This document shows, piece after piece, positions 1-8,326 of a DNA stretch of 64,000 nucleotides. The translations under genes were made by a program, and so were the position numbers. Position 1 is the stretch's first letter, and each line of letters begins with the position of its first letter. Below the pieces are notes generated by a model. That model worked only from the letters and a program-made list of their open reading frames with translations. It did not search any database and was not told the DNA's origin. The stretch is taken from positions 26,576 to 90,575 of the forward strand of contig PLTX01000044.1 in the NCBI GenBank assembly GCA_003164675.1, in the 5' to 3' direction. Origin of the DNA: Verrucomicrobiota bacterium. GTDB lineage: Bacteria; Verrucomicrobiota; Verrucomicrobiia; Palsa-1439.

Positions 1-40
1 CCGACGGGTTCACCCACGGACGGGTTACGGGTAAAGGACA

Positions 41-1027
41 GTGTCCTTTACAGGTAGAACACGGGTGGACACGCTCACGCGTGACGGAAAAACCTGTGAC
101 AACTTGTCACAGACCGGAAGGACAACAGGGAGGGTGCCTCCCCAGTTTTCCTGCGACCTTTCCCGCTCCCGGTTTCGCAGCTACGCAGATGGATCGTCCG
201 GGGTGTATTCGCTGGGGCTCCACTCCACCTTGCGCTACGTCGATACCCCTCTTACCCCATCGACGGCGAAGGTGGGTTCCGCCCCGCTTCCTCCACCCCA
301 GTACGACCACCAGCCTGACGCTGCGACCAAAGGAACACAGGAGCGGCTGCCGCCCCAGTTTTCCTCTGGCACACTTTTCCCCCACCGGGAGACGCGGCTA
401 CGCAGATGGTGCGTCCTGTCTGCGCCAGTCGGTGCTATCCCCCAAGGGTTCCAACGTCAGCCAGCGACACCGACAGTCACCCAAGGACAACAGGCTAATC
501 AGGCTGAGGAACAAGCCGCAGCGGCACGTGCGACGTACCTCGCCCGATATTTGAACTCCGGCTCTTCCCGTCAACCCGGGATGAAAATGGTTGCCGTCGC
601 AGTTGTGTCTGAAAATGGAGCCTTCAATTTTGCCCTGAATGCCGCCATTGCCAGCCACCTGAAGATGGCATCCGCTTCAATGCTGACTTCTTTTTTCCGA
701 CCCGCATTCGTGACCGACGGCCTCTTCGCGAGCGCTTTCGCTGGCTCCAATGGAGTTTTCGACAAACTGGATTTGTCAAAGTCACTCGACGTGCTTTTAC
801 TGGGCCGAGAGCAAGTGCAGTATTCATCCGATCCGTCTCTGGAAAACGTCATGACTGCGAACATGCAACTTGAGATAACTGCCTTCTCTATCGCGGACGG
901 CCAGAGCCAGTCGTGGACGTTCGTCGCAAACGGCTCAGGCTTCAAACAAACTGAAGCACGGCAAATGGCCGAGGAACGACTCATCAAACGAATAGCCAAT
1001 GACACCAAAATGTCATTGGGCTTCTAA
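41..1027 (+). CDS. Open frame whose 3' part encodes an unidentified, probably periplasmic protein; 5' part is repeat DNA
   Basis: The frame is open from 41 to 1027, but its first 130 or so codons are translated dispersed-repeat DNA (see repeats at 119 and 331) and do not look like protein. From about 437 onward the product looks native: a Gln/Ala-rich stretch, then 'KMVAVAVVSENG' at 581 and an end with 'GSGFKQTEARQMAEERLIKRI', which recalls the C-terminal halves of FlgO/CsgG-associated periplasmic proteins. The true start is unclear; ATG 581 is possible but has no clear ribosome site. It lies 14 bases before the FlgO-like gene, so the two may be co-transcribed. My reading is a gene whose 5' end was overwritten by repeats, or a short gene starting at 581. 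Function unknown. Confidence 0.4.
   Translation: MSFTGRTRVDTLTRDGKTCDNLSQTGRTTGRVPPQFSCDLSRSRFRSYADGSSGVYSLGLHSTLRYVDTPLTPSTAKVGSAPLPPPQYDHQPDAATKGTQERLPPQFSSGTLFPHRETRLRRWCVLSAPVGAIPQGFQRQPATPTVTQGQQANQAEEQAAAARATYLARYLNSGSSRQPGMKMVAVAVVSENGAFNFALNAAIASHLKMASASMLTSFFRPAFVTDGLFASAFAGSNGVFDKLDLSKSLDVLLLGREQVQYSSDPSLENVMTANMQLEITAFSIADGQSQSWTFVANGSGFKQTEARQMAEERLIKRIANDTKMSLGF
119..290 (+). repeat. Dispersed repeat copy A (diverged)
   Basis: This copy shares the core ending CCCCAGTTTTCCT with copies at 331 and 2904, followed by a similar downstream stretch (ACCTTTCCC, then ATGGATCGTC). It is the most diverged of the three. It has no protein of its own and supplies the spurious 5' part of the frame at 41. 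Confidence 0.55.
331..430 (+). repeat. Dispersed repeat copy B
   Basis: The first 35 bases (331-365) match copy C (2904-2938) at 34 of 35 positions. The core reads AGGAACACAGGAGCGGC, then NGCCGCCCCAGTTTTCCT. Downstream similarity is weaker. Confidence 0.7.
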
Positions 1028-1041
1028 ATTCCCAACATCAC

Positions 1042-1605
1042 ATGAAACCACTACGCCTTCTCACCGCCGTTCTGTGCATCGCTTCGTGCAGCCATGCGTT
1101 TGCAGAAGTCCAGGACATCGACAAAGAGCTTTCCGACCTTTCAGAAAGACTCGCCCTGCCGATCAAAGACCACGGCAAGACCAAGGTGGCGGTGATTGAC
1201 TTCGCGAATCTGGACGGCAGTTCGGCGGGCGAACTTGGCAAATACATCGCGGAGCAGTTGACCGTGGATTTTGTCATGGGCAAACGGGATTTCTCCGTGT
1301 TGGACCGAGCGAACTTGAGAAACATCCTGGCTGAGCACAAACTGACCTCACAAGGTCTTGTCGATCCAGACAATGCCAAGAAGCTCGGTCAGTTTGCAGG
1401 CGTGGACGCGCTCATTTTGGGCACCATCATTCCCAAGGGCACACATACTGTGAGCCTCACCGCCAAAATCATCACCACCGACACCGCAGAAGTCATCGGG
1501 GCGGCGAGGGCTGAATTCAAGGCGGACGACACCGTTCAACAGCTTGAGTCCAAGCCCGTCACGCTCTCTTTTAGAGGCAAATCAAGTCGAAAACACACTG
1601 GCTAA
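1042..1605 (+). CDS. FlgO/CsgG-like periplasmic protein
   Basis: The 187-residue product begins with a signal peptide (hydrophobic stretch to 'SHAFA', about residue 21), then a single FlgO/CsgG-type domain. Its marks are 'KVAVIDFANLDGSS', 'LGKYIAEQLTVDF', 'FSVLDRANLRNILAEHKLTSQGLVDPDNAKKLGQ' (residues about 90-125) and 'GVDALILGTI'. In this family such domains act at the outer membrane or periplasm in curli or flagellar assembly or penicillin-binding-protein activation; the exact role here is not inferable. The C-terminus changes abruptly to 'RGKSSRKHTG', and an overlapping frame stays open downstream, so a late frameshift is possible. It follows the frame ending at 1027 by 14 bases. Confidence 0.7.
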   Translation: MKPLRLLTAVLCIASCSHAFAEVQDIDKELSDLSERLALPIKDHGKTKVAVIDFANLDGSSAGELGKYIAEQLTVDFVMGKRDFSVLDRANLRNILAEHKLTSQGLVDPDNAKKLGQFAGVDALILGTIIPKGTHTVSLTAKIITTDTAEVIGAARAEFKADDTVQQLESKPVTLSFRGKSSRKHTG

Positions 1606-1768
1606 CCAAAACTGGTTGGAAATGAAAGCACTTCTCAAAAACGTCGGCTCGAACCGCCTTTTACACGCGCAGACCTTAACCGTTTCGTTCAAATCACCGT
1701 GGAATTACTTGGCTGAAACCAACGTGGCCGTGCGCAGCACGGACGACGTTTCTTTGCGAAATTCAAGA

Positions 1769-1844
1769 TGGTGGAGACGAAGGGAGTTGAACCCTCGACC
1801 TCCTGAATGCCATTCAGGCGCTCTCCCAGCTGAGCTACGTCCCC
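1769..1844 (-). tRNA. tRNA-Ala (anticodon GGC)
   Basis: Read on the minus strand it forms a full cloverleaf. The acceptor stem GGGGACG pairs with CGTCTCC, the D-arm has AGCTCAGCTGGGAGAGC, the anticodon stem CCTGA/TCAGG encloses loop ATGGCAT with anticodon GGC, and the T-arm contains GGTTCAA. The discriminator A and the CCA end are encoded. The total is 76 nt. Confidence 0.95.
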
Positions 1845-1951
1845 AACCAATTCTCTGCGGAATGCGGTGTCATGCTACCGCCCGAGGGTACGATTGTCAA
1901 ATTCGGTCTGTACATCGAATTGGGAGGGACACGCTCCGTCGCGGCCACTGA

Positions 1952-1979
1952 ATTGTAGCCGCGAATCCCATTCGCGGTG
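1952..1979. repeat. Palindromic unit TGTAGCCGCGAAT...ATTCGCGG
   Basis: CCGCGAAT and ATTCGCGG form an 8-bp stem around CCC, preceded by TTGTAG. The TGTAGC lead-in is shared with the hairpin units at 2266, 2606, 20921 and 51155, so this is probably a related small repeat. Confidence 0.5.
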
Positions 1980-2079
1980 CGTTCTCGCCGCGAAAGAGTT
2001 TCGACAGGGCAATACCGCTGTCGCCTTTCGGCGGTCTCGGCTTCCGCGGTTCCGGTCACGCCTTTGCCAATCGCCACCC

Positions 2080-2202
2080 CCAAACGAAGCCAATTTTCGA
2101 CAAACGAAGCCAAGTGACAAAATGGCGCATCTGGACTTATAACACCTTGTCCCTCAATGCCATCCACATTATCCAACACTCCAAAAAATTGGCTTCGTTT
2201 GG
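2080..2202. mobile_element. MITE-like 123-bp element, copy 1
   Basis: The element is bounded by perfect 18-bp terminal inverted repeats, CCAAACGAAGCCAATTTT at the left and its reverse complement at the right. It has no coding capacity. A second copy of exactly the same length lies at 50892-51014. Both copies share the internal segment CGAAGCCAAGTGACAAAATGGC, split over two blocks after the left end. No target-site duplication is evident. Confidence 0.75.
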
Positions 2203-2265
2203 TAATTTTCATGTTTTGCGTGTGACCGCCCCCCTACAGCCGCACAGGCTCTCCTTCGTCGAGCC

Positions 2266-2293
2266 GCTGTAGCGACGGCGCTCTGTCGCCGTG
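2266..2293. repeat. Hairpin repeat (ACGGCG-CTCTGT-CGCCGT family)
   Basis: TGTAGCGACGGCGCTCTGTC followed by GCCGTGG. ACGGCG and CGCCGT form the stem. Further copies at 2606, 20921 (variant) and 51155. Confidence 0.7.
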
Positions 2294-2605
2294 GATGGGG
2301 TCGTTTGGAGGGCGAACCTCCCGGTGAGCCGCATCCCCGGCCCTCTTCCCCTTCACCTATGTCAAATACCAATATCACCTACCACATACAATTGCAAAAA
2401 CGTATATCATCAGCCGGTACCCTTGTCAACTCCAACTCGCGTAACGATTCAATATCCCCGCCATAGGAGGGGCCAACCACTTCCGCCATCCCCTCCAACG
2501 GAGGGGAAATAGGGGTGGGTTCTCCACCGCACCGCCTTTCCGCTTGTAGGCGTAGCTTGCCCGCCGCAGGTTTACCCGCCGCAGCAGAACCGCGCCTTGT
2601 CCGCC

Positions 2606-2633
2606 GTTGTAGCCACGGCGCTCTGTCGCCGTG
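2606..2633. repeat. Hairpin repeat, second copy
   Basis: TGTAGCCACGGCGCTCTGTC followed by GCCGTG. The stem is CACGGCG/CGCCGTG. It is the same as the 51155 copy over the whole unit. Confidence 0.7.
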
Positions 2634-2737
2634 CTGGTTGTGCGCCGGTCTTCTGACCGCGCCCTACAAAATGACCGCAGGTCTCAAAATGGAGGAGGGC
2701 CGCATATCATCAGGCGCCGGCTTTCCGCGCTCGGGGT

Positions 2738-2796
2738 TGTCCGTCTGATTTTCGCTTGGCGAAGAACATCGGTGGCAGGAAGATTCACCAATTTTA
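2738..2796 (+). repeat. 59-bp direct repeat, left copy flanking the restriction-modification genes
   Basis: It begins TGTCCGTCTGATTTTCGCTT and shares GGTGGCAGGAAG internally with 5092-5150, with about nine mismatches over 59 bases and no gaps. Together the two copies bracket the endonuclease and methyltransferase genes. Confidence 0.7.
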
Positions 2797-2903
2797 ACAG
2801 GCGAACCGTGCAAGATGGCTCCCCGCTTTGGACGCTTTGCGAACCTTTGCGGTTCAGTTACCAAGACCACCCACGACGCCCCTCCGCAGATAACTACCGC
2901 GAG

Positions 2904-3065
2904 AGGAACACAGGAGCGGCAGCCGCCCCAGTTTTCCTTGTACCTTTCCCCCACCCGAGCATTGGCGCACATGGATCGTCTTGGGCTGCACGCGCTGGAC
3001 TCCGCTCTTGCCCCTTGCCCCAACCGCTACGCCTGCCGCATTTCGCCCATGCCGACCAACTGCGC
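2904..3065 (+). repeat. Dispersed repeat copy C
   Basis: The first 35 bases are nearly identical to 331-365. The copy continues with ACCTTTCCC and ATGGATCGTC, as in copy A. It ends shortly before the restriction endonuclease gene. Confidence 0.7.
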
Positions 3066-3159
3066 TTGATGACACACTCTTGCACAGGCCAATCTCAATC
3101 ACGGGCTTGTCGAAGCATCTTCTCACCGCTACACTCCGCAGGCGTGAGGTATCGACACA

Positions 3160-3912
3160 ATGCCTGAAAATCTTTCAACTCTCGCCGAGCTGCAAAAGTA
3201 TGTTCCAGATGCTGTTAAGTTCTATTGGCAAACCCGTTCCAAGCAGTTGCAGAAACAACGCGAAGCTGGCGGCTCAGATCAAGGTCTACGTTCAGCAGTA
3301 ACAGGCGGTGCGCAAATGGACGGCTTCATCGAATTACTGACGAAGCTCGTCACTGAAGCGGGGATTGACCGGTCTCATGTCTATTACCGGGACTCGCTGG
3401 AATTGCCGGGTTACTTCCGACCGAACAAAAAGTGGGACTTTATTGTCGTCGTCAAAGGCCAGTTGATCGCGGCTCTCGAAGCTAAATCCCAAGTCGGCCC
3501 ATCGTTTGGAAACAATTTTAACAATCGCACCGAAGAGGCAATGGGCAGCGCTTTGGATCTGTGGACGGCCTTCCGCGAAAAGGCATTCGGTTCAAAAGTT
3601 CGCCCGTGGATTGGCTACATATTCCTTCTTGAGGACTGCGCGCCCTCAACCCGTCCTGTCGGCGTCAAAGAACCACACTTCAAAGTGTTCCCCGAGTTTC
3701 GGAACTCGTCCTACGCGAAGCGCTACGAATTGTTTTGTCGCCGCCTTGTGTTGGAGAAGCATTATGATGCCGCTTCATTTATGATGTCGAATGCAGAAAA
3801 GGGCGCGAACGGCGAATACTCCGAACCCGCACCCGACCTCACGTTTCAGATGTTTGCCAATTCTTTGGTCGGACGTGTGGCAGCATTCTCCGGTCGAATC
3901 AAAGAGCTATGA
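3160..3912 (+). CDS. Type II restriction endonuclease, XhoI/PaeR7I family
   Basis: The 250-residue product matches the XhoI/PaeR7I family along its length: 'GLRSAVTGGAQMDGF' (42-56), 'LPGYFRPNKKWDF' (82-94), 'EAKSQVGPSFGNNFNNRTEEAMGSALDLW' (107-135) and 'EPHFKVFPEF'. D93 and E107-x-K109 fit the PD-(D/E)xK nuclease core. Known members cut CTCGAG; that this one does is inference from family. Its stop overlaps the methyltransferase start in ATGA (3909-3912), so the two are translationally coupled with the nuclease first. A GTGAGG ribosome site lies shortly before ATG 3160. No controller protein gene is seen. Flanking direct repeats suggest arrival as a cassette. Confidence 0.92.
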   Translation: MPENLSTLAELQKYVPDAVKFYWQTRSKQLQKQREAGGSDQGLRSAVTGGAQMDGFIELLTKLVTEAGIDRSHVYYRDSLELPGYFRPNKKWDFIVVVKGQLIAALEAKSQVGPSFGNNFNNRTEEAMGSALDLWTAFREKAFGSKVRPWIGYIFLLEDCAPSTRPVGVKEPHFKVFPEFRNSSYAKRYELFCRRLVLEKHYDAASFMMSNAEKGANGEYSEPAPDLTFQMFANSLVGRVAAFSGRIKEL

Positions 3913-4838
3913 AATACGACACACCTAAGGCTCACACCCTACATCGCTTGGTGCATGGGGACGCCCGCGACCTCTCTTTTCTACCGGATGAGTCGGTCCA
4001 TCTCGTCGTCACCTCGCCTCCCTACTGGAATCTGAAACGCTACGTCGAAAACCCCGACCAACTCGGCCACATCCAAGACTACGAAGCTTTTCTGGCCGAG
4101 CTGGCCAAGGTCTGGCGGCACACCTTTCGCGTCCTCGTGCCCGGCGGACGGCTCGTTTGCGTTGTCGGCGATGTCTGCGTGGCGCGAAAACGATTTGGCC
4201 GGCATCTGGTGTTTCCGCTCCACGCCGACATCTGCGTCCTCTGCCGGCGGCTCGGCTTCGACAACCTGAATCCAATCATTTGGCACAAGATTTCCAACGC
4301 GATTTTCGAGGCCAACAAGACCAGCAAGTTTCTCGGTAAACCCTACGAGCCAAACGCGATCATCAAGAACGACATGGAATTCATCCTCATGCAGCGCAAG
4401 CCCGGCGGTTACCGGCAACCGACCAACGGCCAGCGCGACGAAAGCCGCCTCAGCAAGAAAGATTTTGACGCGTGCTTTCAGCAAATCTGGAACATCACCG
4501 GCGCCTCAACCAAACACCATCCCGCCCCGTTCCCGCTCGAAATCGCTTTGCGCCTTGTGCGCATGTTCTCCTTCACCGGCGACACTGTCCTCGATCCGTT
4601 CTGCGGTTCCGGCACGACCATGGTTGCGGCCCTCAAATCCGGCCGCAACAGCATCGGCGTCGAGATTGAACCCGAATACTGCCGCATGGCCGCCCGATAT
4701 CTGAAGGCCGAGAATTCCGACTTGTTCGCACCCGCACGCCTTCAGTTCGAGAAAGCCACCGTCACTGAGAACGCATGCACAGTTGCGGAGGACAAGGCGC
4801 TTTACACGCTGCATCCTGCACGCAAACGGCTGAAGTAG
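3909..4838 (+). CDS. Site-specific DNA methyltransferase of the restriction system (beta-class, probably N4-cytosine)
   Basis: The 309-residue enzyme has the catalytic motif 'TSPPYWN' near the N-terminus (S36-P-P-Y39) and the AdoMet-binding motif 'DPFCGSGTT' near the C-terminus (229-237), followed by 'GVEIEPEY'. That order defines beta-class methyltransferases, and SPPY is most often seen in N4-methylcytosine enzymes. It should protect the host at the site cut by the nuclease encoded just upstream, with which it overlaps by four bases. PaeR7I's own methylase is, as I recall it, a longer N6-adenine enzyme, so this pairing looks mixed. Base specificity is an inference from the motif. Confidence 0.9.
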   Translation: MKYDTPKAHTLHRLVHGDARDLSFLPDESVHLVVTSPPYWNLKRYVENPDQLGHIQDYEAFLAELAKVWRHTFRVLVPGGRLVCVVGDVCVARKRFGRHLVFPLHADICVLCRRLGFDNLNPIIWHKISNAIFEANKTSKFLGKPYEPNAIIKNDMEFILMQRKPGGYRQPTNGQRDESRLSKKDFDACFQQIWNITGASTKHHPAPFPLEIALRLVRMFSFTGDTVLDPFCGSGTTMVAALKSGRNSIGVEIEPEYCRMAARYLKAENSDLFAPARLQFEKATVTENACTVAEDKALYTLHPARKRLK

Positions 4839-5171
4839 CTGGGAGACCGGTTCACAATTGTTTCGTTAAGCATATCGTCCTATTCCCTATGCTGGCTTGT
4901 TCAGGCACGGCTGACTGTCACGCCAATCCGAAGAATCTCCTGATTCGACCCATGAGCGCTCTCAACCAGAGTCGCGGCGGTGGGGTTGACTGTACCGGCA
5001 CTGGCGATGGAGGAATTGTCGCCGGCGCTACTGTGGGTGTGGAAGGGGGAGATAGTCACGGGAGACGCCGCGTATGACTGCGGTCACGATCTGTCCGTCT
5101 GATTTTCGCTTTGCGGAGAGCATTGGTGGCAGGAAGGTGCACAAATTTCAGCACGTCAAAAGCCGCGAATG
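4839..5171. other. Gene-free stretch after the methyltransferase
   Basis: No credible gene on either strand. It contains the right copy of the 59-bp direct repeat (5092-5150). The rest shows nothing I recognise. Confidence 0.6.
5092..5150 (+). repeat. 59-bp direct repeat, right copy
   Basis: TGTCCGTCTGATTTTCGCTT and GGTGGCAGGAAG are shared, in the same orientation, with 2738-2796. The copies lie about 2.35 kb apart with the restriction-modification pair between them. Confidence 0.7.
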
Positions 5172-5195
5172 AAAAGCCCCGCACGATGGCAGGGC
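5172..5195 (-). terminator. Probable Rho-independent terminator of the zinc-ribbon mini-gene
   Basis: On the minus strand GCCCTGC and GCGGGGC form a 7-bp stem (one G-T pair) around a 6-base loop, followed by TTTT. It begins about 17 bases after the stop of the small gene ending at 5212, which supports that gene being, or having been, real. Confidence 0.6.
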
Positions 5196-5211
5196 CTTCC
5201 TGAGAGTCGCG

Positions 5212-5400
5212 TCAGTCCAGAAGCTTCGGCTTCGGATTCCGTCCGATCACTTCAAGTGTGTCCTGACGAATGATTCTGCCGCATTTGAGGCAGACGTAGA
5301 GTCCATCCCAGTTTGAGCCTATCGAGGGCTCCATTTCATTCCCGTCTGTGTCGCACGGGTAGAAGCCGTCTGAAACGGGTGTGTTGCCACAAATGCAAAT
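5212..5400 (-). pseudogene. Small cysteine-rich zinc-ribbon protein, 5' end unclear (in-frame amber)
   Basis: The minus-strand frame reads 'ICICGNTPVSDGFYPCDTDG' and later 'LYVCLKCGRIIRQDTLEVIG', ending at 5212. CxC, a middle Cys and CxxC, plus the 'CGRII..DTLEVIGR' ending, match a recurrent family of about 60-residue bacterial zinc-ribbon proteins of unknown function. The codon before the first Ile is an amber stop (5401-5403). In the same frame upstream lie ATG 5460 and 18 further sense codons. No ATG/GTG/TTG start is available between the amber and the first CxC. Either the gene is broken by one mutation, it starts at ATT, or the amber is a sequence error. A terminator follows it. Confidence 0.6.
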
Positions 5401-5460
5401 CTAGGCTTCGTCGTTCCCTTTTTCGTAGGAAATGACCTCCTTTGTAGTGCTGCTTGGCAT

Positions 5461-5711
5461 GTTGGAAGTATAGCAGTTCGCGTTAAAGTTGTTAATCGAA
5501 GCCCCCGGCTAGAGGGCCTCTGTTGCGTGCGGGCGTGAGCCGTTGCGCACTCTGGACGCACCGTCCGCAGGCGGGGACGGTACAATGGAACGAGGGCGCG
5601 GTGATCGCTGTCCCAACGCCTGCGGTGACGCAGGCGTAACCCGTCTCCTGCGCGGCGCAACGCAGGTGGTCGGCCTGGCAAGCGGGCGGGGGCTGGATTG
5701 TACCCTACGGA
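5461..5711. other. Short gene-free gap
   Basis: About 250 bases between the mini-gene and the TPR gene. I see no gene or clear signal; several GC-rich inverted words (for example around 5580-5650) are not resolvable into a known element. Confidence 0.4.
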
Positions 5712-8051
5712 CTACTGTTTTGGTCGAAATGAGTTCGAGTCTTGTCCAAGAGACACCAGCAACCACGCCAGATTTTTTTGCGCCTCGGCCAGGTCCGGCT
5801 TGATCCGCAGCGCCTGTCGCAACTGGTCGATAGCCTCCTGTGATTTCCCAATCGACATGAGGGCCAGGCCCAACTTGTCGTGGGCGTCGGCGTCGTTGGG
5901 ATCAATCAGTAACGCCTCCTGGTAATGCATGATCGCCTCGGGAACGTTACCCAATTGCTGGAGTGCGTTTCCAAGGTTGTAGTGGGCCTCGGCGCGGTTG
6001 GGGTCGATCCGCAACGCCTGCTGGTAATGTGTAATCGCATCCTGGACTTTGCCAAGCCGCGCCAAGGCCAGCCCCAGATTGCTCTCCGCCGCAGCAAAGT
6101 CTGGTCGGATTTGCATCGCCCGTTCATATTCCACGATGGCGTCGTTGACCCGGCCCTCTTGCAACAGGAGATTTCCCAGATTGCTATGCGCCTCGGCGTG
6201 ATTGGGGTCGATGCGTACCGCCGCCCGGTAGTGGCTGATTGCCTCGGGAACGTTGCCGAGTTGCTGGAATGCGTTCCCAAAATTGTACTGCGCATCGGCA
6301 TCTTTGGGGTTGATGTGCAGGGCCTGCTGGTAGTGCGCCATGGCATCTTGAATCCTCCCTGACCGGGCCAACGCCACTCCTAAATTGTTCTGGGCCTTGG
6401 CGGAATCAGGCCGGAGTCGCACCACCTGTTCATACTCGGCGACGGCGTCGTCGACCCTGCCGGCCTGCAGCAGGAAGTTCCCGAAATTATAGTGCGCCTC
6501 AGCAGGGTTGGGGTTGGTCTGCAGCGACCGCTGGTAGCGGGCGATCGCATCCTGAATTCTGCCCGCACGAACCAGCGCCATCGCGAGGCCGTTCTGCGCC
6601 GAAGCCGAATCGGGCTGGATTCGCAGGGCCTGTTCATATTCCGCAATGGCATCGTTGACCTTGCCAATATCCAACAGGGAATTGCCCAGATTATAGTGTG
6701 CCTCGGCATTGTCGGGGTTGATCTGCAACGATTGACGGTAGCTTGCAATCGCATCCTGAACCTTGCCCGCGTGGCGCTGGGTAAGCCCCAAATTATTATA
6801 GGCCATCCAACACCGGGGGTTTTTCGTGAGGGTATCGCGCCAGAGCGTTTCCGCATTCTGGTAGACGTGTGCCCGGTTCCATGCGCTGACTCCCAGCGAT
6901 AGCAACACGAGTGCGCTAGTGAGCGTTGCCAGGATGCGGCCTTCTCGATTGACTCGTTTGCAGATGACGGAGAATACACTTCCTGCGAGACAGAGTAGCC
7001 CGAGCTGCGCCACGTACTGAAAGTGGTCCGCGACGTAGGAGTAGCGGAAATAAAATACGTTGAAGAAGCCGAGCGCCGGCACCAGGGTCCCGGCGAAGAA
7101 CAGCACGGCTACCAGTGGCCCTCTCCCAATACGAAACCGCAACAACCACAATGTTGCCAGCACAGCAAGTGCCGCCAAGGGGAACAGATACTGCCACGCT
7201 ACGGCAGCATCGACTTGCCACCGCGGGTAAATGAACATGATCGGACGTGGCCAGAACAACTTGCCTGCATAGAACCAGAGCGCTCGTCCGGCCACAAGAC
7301 AACGCTGCGCAGCCGACAAAGACCATTCGACACCCGAGGCACCCGCACGCTGCTCCATCCGCTGCGTCATCAGTCCCATCACGGTCCCCAGTATGAACAG
7401 AGGAACGAGCGGCGTAACATCGCGTCGCGTCACTCGGCCTTTTTTCCACCAGATGAGCAGCGCAAGAACGGCGGGTAGCGAGCATGTCGAGGTCTTGCCA
7501 AGCAAGGCGCAGAGAAAGAACAGGAACGTCAGAAGATAATACCACCAATTGCAGACGGGAGTTTCCTCGCCGGCATCCAATGATCGAAACCTCAGATAGG
7601 CATGCAGCGCGAGAAGATAGAACAGGCCTGAAAGGACATTCTTGCGTTCCGTGATCCACGCCACGGACTCGACATTGACCGGATGCAGCGCAAAGACCGT
7701 TGCGACCCACCATGACCACGGAATCTTCAACCGTTTAAGGGCTAACCAGAGCAGGACGGCGTTCAAGGCGTGCAGAAGAACATTCGTGACATGATATCCG
7801 AGCGGCCGTAGCCCCCAAAGATGGTACTCGATCCAATGGCTGGTAAAGTCGAGCGGATAATACTGCACGGTGCTTCCAGGCCTGAACCAGATCCCTTCCA
7901 GCCCTCTCAAAGACCGAAGCGCCAGGTTCCGTGTCACGTAGTCATCGTCGTCCCAGATGAAGCCGCTGCGCAGGGCCGGCAGATACGCGATCACCGTCAG
8001 CAGAATGATCAGGGCCGCGCCAGCCACCGGCGATTTCCATGCGTTCGTCAT
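5712..8051 (-). CDS. TMTC-like membrane glycosyltransferase with C-terminal TPR array
   Basis: The product is 779 residues. The first 400 or so form a polytopic membrane domain beginning 'GFIWDDDDYVTRN' (acidic D35-D38 in the first periplasmic loop), followed by 'YHVTNVLLHALNAVLLWLAL' and 'HPVNVESVAWITERKNVLSGLF', the layout of O-mannosyltransferase-like (PMT/TMTC) enzymes. The rest is ten near-regular 34-residue TPRs plus a partial one. Such proteins are thought to glycosylate exported proteins from lipid-linked sugars; substrate and activity here are inference. The array is highly self-similar, leaving long antisense frames that are not genes. It stands alone on the minus strand, 26 bases from the next gene. 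Confidence 0.8.
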   Translation of the reverse strand: MTNAWKSPVAGAALIILLTVIAYLPALRSGFIWDDDDYVTRNLALRSLRGLEGIWFRPGSTVQYYPLDFTSHWIEYHLWGLRPLGYHVTNVLLHALNAVLLWLALKRLKIPWSWWVATVFALHPVNVESVAWITERKNVLSGLFYLLALHAYLRFRSLDAGEETPVCNWWYYLLTFLFFLCALLGKTSTCSLPAVLALLIWWKKGRVTRRDVTPLVPLFILGTVMGLMTQRMEQRAGASGVEWSLSAAQRCLVAGRALWFYAGKLFWPRPIMFIYPRWQVDAAVAWQYLFPLAALAVLATLWLLRFRIGRGPLVAVLFFAGTLVPALGFFNVFYFRYSYVADHFQYVAQLGLLCLAGSVFSVICKRVNREGRILATLTSALVLLSLGVSAWNRAHVYQNAETLWRDTLTKNPRCWMAYNNLGLTQRHAGKVQDAIASYRQSLQINPDNAEAHYNLGNSLLDIGKVNDAIAEYEQALRIQPDSASAQNGLAMALVRAGRIQDAIARYQRSLQTNPNPAEAHYNFGNFLLQAGRVDDAVAEYEQVVRLRPDSAKAQNNLGVALARSGRIQDAMAHYQQALHINPKDADAQYNFGNAFQQLGNVPEAISHYRAAVRIDPNHAEAHSNLGNLLLQEGRVNDAIVEYERAMQIRPDFAAAESNLGLALARLGKVQDAITHYQQALRIDPNRAEAHYNLGNALQQLGNVPEAIMHYQEALLIDPNDADAHDKLGLALMSIGKSQEAIDQLRQALRIKPDLAEAQKNLAWLLVSLGQDSNSFRPKQ

Positions 8052-8077
8052 CGGTCGGCCGATCCCTGGGTAGTGTC

Positions 8078-8326
8078 CTAATTTGAAATTGTGCGGGCCT
8101 GTACGAACTTTAGAAGGTCTTCAGCGAATTTATCGTGCGTATATTGCTTTTGTCCTGAAATCGTGGTGATCTCGGCTTCGAGTATTTTGCGTCCAGCGCC
8201 CGCCTCAATAGCCGCCTTTCTTTCCTCTCTGTGAGTGAAATGGATGTCGGTGATGGAACCCTCGGAGATGTAAGCGTCTTCGTGTATACGGATAAACTTT
8301 GCACCCTTGAATTCTTCTGGGCTCAT
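8078..8326 (-). CDS. Small hypothetical protein (82 aa)
   Basis: I start it at the ATG at 8326 rather than further upstream because a strong ribosome site AGGAGG sits six bases before it. The product begins 'MSPEEFKGAKFIRIHEDAYISEGSITDIHF' in parts and ends 'FAEDLLKFVQARTISN'. It is charged, soluble, without signal peptide or cysteines. I do not recognise the family. It lies upstream of, and on the same strand as, the TPR glycosyltransferase and could be co-transcribed with it. Confidence 0.65.
   Translation of the reverse strand: MSPEEFKGAKFIRIHEDAYISEGSITDIHFTHREERKAAIEAGAGRKILEAEITTISGQKQYTHDKFAEDLLKFVQARTISN

Larger units (their letters stand above)
1845..3159. other. Gene-free, repeat-rich stretch upstream of the restriction system
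   Basis: About 1.3 kb without a credible gene. It holds inverted-repeat units at 1952, 2266 and 2606, a 123-bp element at 2080-2202, one arm of a 59-bp direct repeat at 2738-2796 and repeat copy C at 2904. Short open frames here are translations of these repeats. Confidence 0.7.
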
